42,548 nucleotides of DNA, from contig CASFNR010000021.1 in the NCBI GenBank assembly GCA_949296115.1, forward strand, positions 1 to 42,548, read 5' to 3'. The notes beneath the pieces are model-generated. The model did not search any database and was not told where the DNA came from. It saw only the letters and a list, made by a program, of their open reading frames with translations. Below are positions 1-6,738 of the stretch, one piece after another (the first letter of the stretch is position 1; every line of letters starts with the position of its first letter). The stretch is from an uncultured Eubacteriales bacterium (GTDB lineage Bacteria; Bacillota; Clostridia; Oscillospirales; Oscillospiraceae). Made by a program: the position numbers and the translations under genes.

Positions 1-644
1 CCCAGGTAGGCCAGGGGAATCCGCAGGGAGATCACCCGGCGATACACCAGATAAGCACCGCCGATCAGCAGCGCCAGGGTGGAAACTTCCCCGATGCAGC
101 CGGGAATGTTGCCCAGGAACATATCCAGCAGGCTCTGCTCCGGCAGGGCAGGCATCACCATGTGGTGCAGCGGGGTTGCTGCGGTAACGGCGTCCGCCGT
201 GCCCAGCAGGCCCTGGGGTTCAAAATACCGCACCAGATATGTGGGAAACACCAGCATCAGCAGGGCCCGGGCCGCCAGGGCGGGGTTGAAGGCGTTCTGG
301 CCCAGACCGCCGCACATGGCCTTCACCACCAGAATGGCGAATACGCTGCCGATGGCCGCCACCCACCAGGGGGTGGTGGCGGGCAGGGTCAGGGCAAGCA
401 GCATACCGGTGACCACAGCGGAGCCGTCCAGCTCCCGGTGGTCCCGGATGAGGAATCGGTTGGCCGCCAGCTCCGTCACCACGGCGCAGACAATGCACAC
501 CGCCGTCACAATGGCGGCGGAAACGCCGAAGTGGTAAATGCCGAACAGCAGGGCCGGCAGCAGGGCGATGTTCACATCCCGCATAATCCGACGGGTGGAG
601 TCATTTCCCCGGATGTGGGGGGAAGAAGATACGGTGAGATTCAT
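1..644 (-). CDS. rnfD: Rnf complex subunit D (partial, C-terminus beyond window)
   Basis: Membrane subunit of the Rnf ferredoxin:NAD+ oxidoreductase, which couples electron transfer to ion pumping across the cytoplasmic membrane. About 214 N-terminal residues are visible and the gene runs off the left edge. The translation has the NQR2/RnfD/RnfE family pattern: hydrophobic segments near residues 27-57 and 78-110, the GQNAFNPA stretch around 115-122, and the flavinylation site DAVTAATPL (151-159). Thr157 is the expected covalent FMN attachment residue; the motif has Ala where Gly or Ser is usual. The ATG start at 642-644 overlaps the RnfC stop (ATGA), as expected for rnfC-rnfD translational coupling. 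Confidence 0.93.
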   Translation of the reverse strand, partial: MNLTVSSSPHIRGNDSTRRIMRDVNIALLPALLFGIYHFGVSAAIVTAVCIVCAVVTELAANRFLIRDHRELDGSAVVTGMLLALTLPATTPWWVAAIGSVFAILVVKAMCGGLGQNAFNPALAARALLMLVFPTYLVRYFEPQGLLGTADAVTAATPLHHMVMPALPEQSLLDMFLGNIPGCIGEVSTLALLIGGAYLVYRRVISLRIPLAYL

Positions 645-1945
645 TTTCCCGCAGCCTCCCTTACTTTGGATTTGCCCTGCCGGATGGTCTCCACCAGAGG
701 GAGCTTTCCGGGACAGGTATAGGAGCAGCAACCGCACTCCATACAGTCGAGCACATGGTAGCGCTTCAGGTCTTCCGGGCGGTTGCGATAGCGGTACAGG
801 TACAGCGGCTGCAGATGCATGGGGCAGACCTGAACGCACCGGCCGCAGCGGATGCAGATGGGGTTCTCCTTCTCCTGGTTCCGGAACTGGGCCAGGCAGA
901 GCACGGAGTTGGTGCCCTTGATGGTTACCGTCTCCAGATTCTCCTGGGCAAAGCCCATCATGGGGCCGCCGCAGACCACCTTCCACACATCATCGGTCAG
1001 GCCGCCGGCAGCGTCGATCAGCTCCTGGTAGGAGGTGCCAATGCGGCACAGCACATTCCGGGGGCTGCGCACCGCCTCGCCGGTGACGGTGACAATCCGC
1101 TCTGTCACCGGCTGACCCAGGCACACAGCCCGGTAGACCGCATAGTAGGTGGCGGCATTGAACACACCGCAGTGTACCGCCGAGGGCAGCTGGCCCGAGG
1201 GCACCTGCCGTCCGGTCACCGCCTGAATCAGCTGCTTCTCCGCACCCTGGGGGTAGCGGGTGGGCAGCACCATCAGTTCCATGTCCTTGGAATCCGTCAG
1301 CTTCTCCCGCAGAATGGAGATGGCTTCCTTCTTGTTGTCCTCCACCGCCAGCACCGTCCGGCTGGGGGTCAGCAGCTGGGCCACAATCCGGATGCCCTCC
1401 AGCACCTCAGCAGGGCTGGTCCGCAGGAGAATGTCGTCAGCCGTGATGTAAGGTTCACACTCACAGGCGTTGACAATCAGGGTATCGATTTTGCCCAGAT
1501 TGGTCAGGGCCTTCATGTTGGAGGGGAAGGCCGCGCCGCCGTGGCCCACCACGCCGGCTTCCCGGATGATTGCCAGAATGGTATCCGTATCCAGCTTGGC
1601 GTAATCCGGATGGGGCACCAGGGTGGTGTCCGGGGTGTCCAAGCCGTCATTTTCAATCACTACAGACAGGATGTCCCGTCCGCTGGGATGCCGCCGGGGT
1701 TCAATGGCAATGACCTTGCCAGAGACCGAGGCGTGAACCGGGACGCACAGGCCCTGGCCGTCGCCCACCTTCTGTCCCTTCTTCACCGTGTCGCCCACCT
1801 GCACCAGCGGGGTGCAGGGCGCACCGATGTGCTGCTGCATGGGGATGGCCACTACCTTTGGCTGAAAGCCGGTATCCAGCTGGGCGCTGGAGGACAGGGC
1901 CTTTCGGTCCGCCGGATGCAGGCCGCCCCAAAAAAGACGTTTCAT
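641..1945 (-). CDS. rnfC: Rnf complex subunit C (iron-sulfur, NADH-binding)
   Basis: Peripheral cytoplasmic Rnf subunit that exchanges electrons with NAD(H). It has 434 residues, usual for clostridial RnfC. An N-terminal barrel-sandwich/biotinyl-like domain covers roughly residues 25-95. A Complex1_51K-like nucleotide and FMN-binding core follows, with GHGGAAFPS (~134-142) and NACECEPYI (~159-167). Two [4Fe-4S] motifs are visible: C364-x2-C367-x2-C370-x3-C374 and C401-x2-C404-x2-C407-x3-C411. The ATG start has an AAGGTG ribosome binding site. It lies 21 nt downstream of apbE and overlaps rnfD by 4 nt, so all are probably one transcript. Confidence 0.96.
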   Translation of the reverse strand: MKRLFWGGLHPADRKALSSSAQLDTGFQPKVVAIPMQQHIGAPCTPLVQVGDTVKKGQKVGDGQGLCVPVHASVSGKVIAIEPRRHPSGRDILSVVIENDGLDTPDTTLVPHPDYAKLDTDTILAIIREAGVVGHGGAAFPSNMKALTNLGKIDTLIVNACECEPYITADDILLRTSPAEVLEGIRIVAQLLTPSRTVLAVEDNKKEAISILREKLTDSKDMELMVLPTRYPQGAEKQLIQAVTGRQVPSGQLPSAVHCGVFNAATYYAVYRAVCLGQPVTERIVTVTGEAVRSPRNVLCRIGTSYQELIDAAGGLTDDVWKVVCGGPMMGFAQENLETVTIKGTNSVLCLAQFRNQEKENPICIRCGRCVQVCPMHLQPLYLYRYRNRPEDLKRYHVLDCMECGCCSYTCPGKLPLVETIRQGKSKVREAAGK

Positions 1946-1966
1946 AGCTTCACCTTCTTACAAAAT

Positions 1967-2995
1967 TCAAGTTCGGATATAGTCCTGAAATCCGGGACTA
2001 TAGTACAGGGTTCCATCCAGCCCGACCCACAGGGCCTGGGCCCCTGCCTCGTCCAGCAGGGCCTGTCCCTGCTCCTGATCCATGAGAAACAGGGCCGTGG
2101 ACAGGCAGTCCGCCAGGCCGGAATCCGGGCACAGGATGGTCACCGCCCGCCAATACCGGGCAGGCATCCGGGTGTCCGGGTCAATGATGTGGTGGTAGCG
2201 CACCCCATCCACAATGTAGTAACGCTGATAGTCGCCGCTGGTCACCACGCTGCCGGAGGAGATATTCAGGGTGTGCAGGTAGTCGTCTCCTCCCTCCGGA
2301 GACTGAACGCCCACCACCCAGTCCGCACCGGTGGGCTTGGGGCCGGTGGCGCAGACGTTTCCGCCCACACTGACCAGCATCCCTTCCTCAATGGTCCGGC
2401 ACACCTGTTCCACCGACCAGCCCTTAGCCACGGCGCCCACATCCAGCTTCAGCTGGGGGTCGGCAAAAAACACCGTGCCCGCCTGCTCGTCGAGAATCAC
2501 GTCGTCCATATCGCAGTGGGACGACGCCTCCTCCAGTGCCTGGGCATCCGGCAGAGCCGCCCGGTCCGGGTAGGTTACCCCTTCCTCCCGGGCATCGTGC
2601 CACAGGGCCAGCACACTGCCCATGGCCACGTTGACTTCCCCATCGGTGAGGGCGTCGTATTCCTTGCAGTCCTTCAGCAGCGCCATGATCCGGCTGTCCA
2701 CCGCCACCGGAGCGGCAGCCGCCTGATCATTCACCACTTTCAGATTGACCACGCCTTCATATTCGTTGTAGATGTCAAACAGCTGATGATATTCCAGCAG
2801 CTCGTCGTGGATGGCCTGGGCCTTCTCCTGGAAAGCTTCCTCCGATTCGGCATAGCCCAGGATGGTGGTCACCGTGTCAAACAGGGTCAGGAAGGTGGCC
2901 TGATACTGTTTCGGTCCCTCCTGGGACGGAGCCGGTGCGGCGCATCCGGCCAGCAGGCAAATGGCGCACAGCAGCGCAGTCAGGGTACGGCGCAT
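1967..2995 (-). CDS. apbE: FAD:protein FMN transferase (ApbE lipoprotein)
   Basis: ApbE moves FMN from FAD onto a threonine of target proteins on the outer face of the membrane. RnfD and RnfG are standard targets, which explains its place just upstream of rnfC. The 342-residue protein begins with a lipoprotein signal peptide ending in the lipobox LLAGC. Family motifs are present: GAVAKGW (nucleotide binding), SVGGN, and TSGDYQRYY followed by YHHIIDPDT with the catalytic/metal-binding His and Asp. I chose the ATG at 2995 because it starts the signal peptide; an in-frame TTG 30 nt upstream would overlap the previous gene and has no ribosome binding site. Confidence 0.95.
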   Translation of the reverse strand: MRRTLTALLCAICLLAGCAAPAPSQEGPKQYQATFLTLFDTVTTILGYAESEEAFQEKAQAIHDELLEYHQLFDIYNEYEGVVNLKVVNDQAAAAPVAVDSRIMALLKDCKEYDALTDGEVNVAMGSVLALWHDAREEGVTYPDRAALPDAQALEEASSHCDMDDVILDEQAGTVFFADPQLKLDVGAVAKGWSVEQVCRTIEEGMLVSVGGNVCATGPKPTGADWVVGVQSPEGGDDYLHTLNISSGSVVTSGDYQRYYIVDGVRYHHIIDPDTRMPARYWRAVTILCPDSGLADCLSTALFLMDQEQGQALLDEAGAQALWVGLDGTLYYSPGFQDYIRT

Positions 2996-3005
2996 GGTTT
3001 TCAAA

Positions 3006-4085
3006 TCAGCCCGCAGCCTTCTCAATCAGACCCAGGAAGCCGCCCACGGAGATGGTCACGGTGGTAGCCAGATCTGCATCGGTTACCTTGGAGCTCTCGT
3101 CCACGGCAATGCCCGCAACCTCGGCGGCAGTCTTGCCGGTGGCATAGGCAGCAAAGGCGGCAGCCTGCTCGTTCCACTCGTAAGCGCTTCCGGCATAAGC
3201 CTTCATGCCGTAGGCCTCGCCCAGCTCATTTTTGGTCTGCATGGGTGCGGTCAGGTCGGTGGTGATCTGTCCGGCGGTGTCAAAGCTGACCTTGGCCTGG
3301 AGGGCATCCAGAATGCAGCTGGTGATGGTCTCGCCGCTGAGGGTCAGGGCAACCACATTCACATCCAGCTGGGCGGTGCCGTTCTTATCCGTCTGGGCAT
3401 CGGCGCTGCTGCCCAGGGCGTTGATGGTGGTCAGAACCAGCTTGTCTCCGGCCTGAGCGCCCAGAGAAACTGCATTGTCCGCAGCCTTTACAATGGTGTC
3501 AATGTAGCTGCCGATGGAAATGGTTGCGACAGAGGCCAGGTCGGCATCAGCAGCCTTGCCGGACTCGTTCACTGCACCCTCGGTCAGTTCCTGGGCGGTC
3601 TTGCCCACGGCGTAGTCCGCCACGGCCTGGGCCTGCTCATACCACTCGTAGGTGCTGCCGGCGTAGGCCTTCAGACCGTAATCGTCGCCCAGCTCATTCT
3701 TGGTCTGGGGGGCGGCGGTCAGGTCGCTGGTAATCACGCCGGTGGCGTCGAAGTTCACGCTGGCGCCCAGGCTGTCCAGAGCGCAGGCGGTGATGACGCC
3801 GTTTTCATCCACAGTGACGGCAGCCAGAACCACATTATACTCGGCAGCGCCCGCTTCCTCGGCGGTAGCGCTGGTGCTGTCGGCAGCGTCGGCAATCACA
3901 GCCAGACCGGTCTTGACCGCACCCTCGGCTACAGTTGCGTTCGGTTCCTCCGCTCCAGGTTGGGTCACCACGGGCTGGGCCCCGGCGGCCTGGGTGGGAC
4001 AGACATGGACGTGGGCGCCGGAGCAGCCGCCCAGCAGTCCGATGAGCAGCACGCCGCTCAAAACAATGGCAAGCAGTTTCTTCAT
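3006..4085 (-). CDS. Lipoprotein with two FMN-binding-like repeats, upstream of apbE
   Basis: A 359-residue secreted lipoprotein (lipobox LLGGC, Cys21) with an Ala/Thr-rich linker to about residue 80. Two homologous repeats follow, about 85-205 and 240-358. Each has a beta-rich start with a G-V/E-T-I-T core, the signature TKNELG..YG.KAYAGS.YEW, and a GKTA..-helix. Each ends with D-A-D-L-A: repeat 1 reads DLASVAT (182-188), repeat 2 DLATTVT (338-344). These sit where FMN_bind domains carry Dxx(S/T)(G/S)AT, the ApbE target motif, so I infer a divergent FMN_bind-like family that may or may not be flavinylated. It lies 10 nt upstream of apbE and is co-directional with rnfC. No named family was recognised with certainty. 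Confidence 0.7.
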   Translation of the reverse strand: MKKLLAIVLSGVLLIGLLGGCSGAHVHVCPTQAAGAQPVVTQPGAEEPNATVAEGAVKTGLAVIADAADSTSATAEEAGAAEYNVVLAAVTVDENGVITACALDSLGASVNFDATGVITSDLTAAPQTKNELGDDYGLKAYAGSTYEWYEQAQAVADYAVGKTAQELTEGAVNESGKAADADLASVATISIGSYIDTIVKAADNAVSLGAQAGDKLVLTTINALGSSADAQTDKNGTAQLDVNVVALTLSGETITSCILDALQAKVSFDTAGQITTDLTAPMQTKNELGEAYGMKAYAGSAYEWNEQAAAFAAYATGKTAAEVAGIAVDESSKVTDADLATTVTISVGGFLGLIEKAAG

Positions 4086-4194
4086 GGGGATTCCTCCAAT
4101 TTCTTTTTATTCCGATATTTTTATATCAGATTAACCTTAACCCTTCATAGACAGAACCTAAATAAATATTAAGATTTCAGAAAAATCTCCTTCC
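4086..4194 (-). promoter_or_regulatory. AT-rich spacer with a direct hexamer repeat upstream of the lipoprotein
   Basis: This 109-bp gap separates the sensor kinase from the lipoprotein. On the minus strand it contains the tandem hexamer GGTTAA-GGTTAA (near 4131-4143) followed by an AT-rich TATAAA stretch. No clean -35/-10 pair was found. Tandem hexamers are typical OmpR-family binding sites, so regulation by the adjacent two-component system is possible but only inferred. Confidence 0.3.
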
Positions 4195-5766
4195 TTATGT
4201 GTCCTTTTGTTCTTCCGGCTCTGCCGGGGCCTGGGGAATGGTCACCAGAAAGGTAGTTCCCACCCCCAGGCGGCTTTCCACATCGATCTCTCCCCCATGG
4301 TCCTCCACCACCTGATGCACAATGGCCAGCCCCAGTCCGGTGCCCACTCCCGGGTCTTTTGTGGAAAAAAACGGCTCGAAAATGTGGGAAATCACCTCCG
4401 GCGCAATGCCGGTGCCGGTATCGGCAACCTTGAACAGAATCTTCCCCTCCTGACAGGCCGTCTCCACGGTCAGGGTTCCCCCCTCCGGCATGGCGTGGAA
4501 GGCATTGAGCACCAGATTCAGCAGCATCTGGGACAGCTGCACCTCATTGCCCCGGATGGCCGCTCCACTGCAGTCCAGCCGGGTCTGCACAGTAACCGTC
4601 TCCGGCTGGGCTGGCTTTGCAACCTTCAGCACCCGCTCCACCAGCTCACGAGGGGACAGCCGGCGGAAAACCGCATCCGAATTCTTCCGGGACAGGTCTG
4701 ACAGCCGCTGAATCAGGGTGCCCGCCCGCCGGGAAGTATTGTAGATTTCCAGCACATCGTCGTATACCTCCCCCTCGGGGGGCAGCTTTTCCAGCGCCAT
4801 CATGCTGTAGCCCATAATGGGCACCAGCAGATTATTGAACTCATGGGCGATGCCGGAGGTCAGGGTTCCCATAATCTCCAGACGCTGCTGGTGGGCCAGC
4901 TGCTGCTTTCTTCTGTTCAGCTCCTCCATGGCGGCGTTTTTCTTTTCCAGCAGCTCCAGCTGTCCCAGGAACGCTTCCCGGCCCCGCCGGTGACGAAGGG
5001 TTGCCAAAATCAGCGCCAGCCCCATTCCTCCGGCCAGCCCGCACAGCAGCCAGCCGATCCAGCCCCCCTCCAGGGGCATTTCCATGAGAATGCCCAGGGT
5101 GAGAAATCCATTCACACTCTCCCCGGCAGGCAGAATCCACAGCCGTACCCGCCCGTCAGGGCCGGACAGGCTCTGAGCCTCCGCCGCTCCGGTCATCGTC
5201 TGCCCCAGTCTGCCCAGAGGATCGCCGCTTTCAGTCAGATCGGACAACAGCTTCATCCCGACTCCGTCCGCCCCCGGATAAATCAGCACCTGGCCTGTGG
5301 CATCCGCCAGAAGCAGGCGGCAGTCCATTTCCTCCGGCATACAGGCGTCGTACACCGTCTGTGCCTGTACCAGCGTTCCCCGAATCTGCCCATTTTCACG
5401 CTCCAGCAGCGCAAACCAGGGCACTCCGTCCCCGCGCAGACAACAAATCAGGTTGTCTCCCTGGGGAGTTTCCGTTCCCGGGGGGAGGGCATAGACCTGT
5501 CCCTGTTCGTCCTGAAGGCTCCCCTGCTCGTTCAGGGAAACCGGAAGCACCCCTTCCATCTCCTGCCGATTCCATTCTTCCTCCAGGAAAGCCGCCAGCA
5601 GCCGGTCCGTCTGGGCCGCCGTCCCCTGAAGCCAGGCATCCCGGATTGCTCCGGCCTGCCGGTTCTGGCTGTACAGCAGCAAGCCCCCCGCCAGGATGCT
5701 GAGCGCCAGTATCCCCGCCCCCGCCAGCAATAGCAGGTGAAATTTTCTTCTTCCGGGTCTGTTCAC
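4195..5766 (-). CDS. Membrane sensor histidine kinase
   Basis: A 523-residue sensor kinase. TM1 is at about 10-32, followed by a roughly 200-residue extracytoplasmic sensor region with PAS/Cache-like features, TM2 at about 236-257 and a basic, probably coiled-coil linker (260-296). The dimerisation/phosphoacceptor box GIAHEFNNLL has His308. The ATPase domain shows the N box around 415-424, G1 DTGTG (449-453), the F box FEPFF and G2 GTGLGL (475-480). The H-box is of the NtrB/HPK4 type, although the partner regulator is OmpR type. The start is a GTG at 5766 preceded by an AAGGGGG ribosome binding site; no in-frame ATG is nearby. The ligand is unknown. Confidence 0.93.
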   Translation of the reverse strand: MNRPGRRKFHLLLLAGAGILALSILAGGLLLYSQNRQAGAIRDAWLQGTAAQTDRLLAAFLEEEWNRQEMEGVLPVSLNEQGSLQDEQGQVYALPPGTETPQGDNLICCLRGDGVPWFALLERENGQIRGTLVQAQTVYDACMPEEMDCRLLLADATGQVLIYPGADGVGMKLLSDLTESGDPLGRLGQTMTGAAEAQSLSGPDGRVRLWILPAGESVNGFLTLGILMEMPLEGGWIGWLLCGLAGGMGLALILATLRHRRGREAFLGQLELLEKKNAAMEELNRRKQQLAHQQRLEIMGTLTSGIAHEFNNLLVPIMGYSMMALEKLPPEGEVYDDVLEIYNTSRRAGTLIQRLSDLSRKNSDAVFRRLSPRELVERVLKVAKPAQPETVTVQTRLDCSGAAIRGNEVQLSQMLLNLVLNAFHAMPEGGTLTVETACQEGKILFKVADTGTGIAPEVISHIFEPFFSTKDPGVGTGLGLAIVHQVVEDHGGEIDVESRLGVGTTFLVTIPQAPAEPEEQKDT

Positions 5767-5778
5767 ATGCTTACCCCC

Positions 5779-5807
5779 TTGCCAATCCCATGGAAGTTGC
5801 GTATACT
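5779..5807 (+). promoter_or_regulatory. Sigma-A promoter for the response regulator
   Basis: TTGCCA (5779-5784), 17-nt spacer, TATACT (5802-5807). It predicts a start near 5814 and a ~40-nt leader before the TTG start codon at 5853. Confidence 0.72.
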
Positions 5808-5811
5808 ATAT

Positions 5812-5840
5812 ATCATATCCACGTTCCAAAAATCTGTAAA
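5812..5840 (-). promoter_or_regulatory. Sigma-A promoter for the sensor kinase, interleaved with the divergent promoter
   Basis: On the minus strand TTTACA (5835-5840), 17-nt spacer, TATGAT (5812-5817). Its -10 lies 4 bp from the -10 of the divergent response-regulator promoter, so polymerase can probably occupy only one of them at a time. Confidence 0.65.
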
Positions 5841-5852
5841 GGGGGAATCCGC

Positions 5853-6536
5853 TTGGAGGACACCGTCCTGATTGTGGACGACGACGAAGCCGTGCGCACC
5901 ATGCTTTACAAGGTCATCCGCAGCAACGGCCTTGCCGCGGAATCCGCCGCCAGCGCCGAGCAGGCGCTGGTACGTCTCGAAAAACGGAGCTATGACCTGA
6001 TGCTGCTGGATGTGAACATGCCCGGCATGGACGGCTTCCAGCTGGTGCAGCGCCTGCGCCGGCAGGGCAATCAGATCCCCATCATTCTCATCAGCGGCCG
6101 CCAGGAGGATTACGACACTCTCTACGGCCTGGACATCGGTGCGGACGACTATGTGACCAAGCCCTTCAACCCGGTGGTGCTGGGGGCCAAAGTCAAAGCC
6201 CTGATCCGCCGCAGCAAGGCCGCCCGGTTCGGCGGCAGCACCGTAATCACCGCCGGCCCCTTCCGGTATGATACGGTTACCCTGCGCTTTTACAAAGATA
6301 ATCAGGAAATTCCCCTTTCTTCCAAGGAAAACGCCATGATGCGCCTGTTTATCGACAATGTGAACCGGATTTTTTCCAAGGATATGCTCTACAGCCTCGT
6401 CTGGGGAGAGGCCGTCATTGATGAAAACGCCATTATGGTTTATGTAAACCGGTTGCGGCAAAAAATTGAGGACAACCCCTCCAAGCCCCGCTATATCCAG
6501 ACCGTGCGGGGACTCGGATACCGGTTTGTGGTCTGA
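5853..6536 (+). CDS. OmpR/PhoB-family response regulator
   Basis: A 227-residue DNA-binding response regulator, cognate (by adjacency) to the divergent kinase. The receiver domain (about 4-118) has the acidic triad DDD (9-11), phosphoacceptor Asp53 in LLDVNMPG and Lys103 in VTKPFNP. The C-terminal winged helix (about 130-226) ends with the RYIQTVRGLGYRF signature. I chose the TTG at 5853, preceded by AAAGGGGG with 7-nt spacing. Starting further upstream at 5790 would add residues absent from the family and lie before the predicted transcription start. Targets are unknown; the nearby lipoprotein-apbE-rnf block is a plausible one. Confidence 0.95.
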   Translation: MEDTVLIVDDDEAVRTMLYKVIRSNGLAAESAASAEQALVRLEKRSYDLMLLDVNMPGMDGFQLVQRLRRQGNQIPIILISGRQEDYDTLYGLDIGADDYVTKPFNPVVLGAKVKALIRRSKAARFGGSTVITAGPFRYDTVTLRFYKDNQEIPLSSKENAMMRLFIDNVNRIFSKDMLYSLVWGEAVIDENAIMVYVNRLRQKIEDNPSKPRYIQTVRGLGYRFVV

Positions 6537-6549
6537 ATACTGGCAAAAC

Positions 6550-6571
6550 GCCCCGGCCGAATGGCCGGGGC
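6550..6571 (+). terminator. Terminator-like hairpin after the response regulator, without a T tract
   Basis: GCCCCGGCC, a 4-nt loop, then GGCCGGGGC. No T run follows; instead the dispersed repeat at 6578 begins 7 nt later, as if it had separated the hairpin from its T tract. Confidence 0.6.
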
Positions 6572-6577
6572 ACGAGC

Positions 6578-6731
6578 GTGTCAAAAAAGTCTCACAGAGT
6601 TTGCCGCCTATGGCGGCAAATAAACTCAAATGAGTTTTCTGCCGGGGCGCACCCCAGGGTGGCCTCTCTTGCCCCTGCGGGGCAATTCACCTTCTGTACC
6701 TGGCAGAAAACACTTCTCAGGCTGCAAGTGT
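6578..6731 (+). repeat. Dispersed hairpin repeat, copy 1
   Basis: Starts GTGTCAAAA and ends CAGGCTGCAAGTGT. It shares these ends and the internal TTTGCCGCC block with the sequence at 24847-24954 read on the minus strand. Internal inverted repeats are GCCGCC/GGCGGC, AAACTC/GAGTTT, the long stem TTTTCTGCC (6635-6643) with GGCAGAAAA (6702-6710), and a TTGCCCC/GGGGCAA hairpin (6669-6685). The stem is retained in copy 2 with one compensatory pair change. It contains no credible gene. Confidence 0.7.
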
Positions 6732-6738
6732 TGCTTTG

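Noticed and set aside
755-3067. 770-codon plus-strand open frame
   Set aside because: Antisense to rnfC and apbE, which have clear motifs; GC-rich codon bias opens long frames on the other strand. It has no ribosome site or domain.
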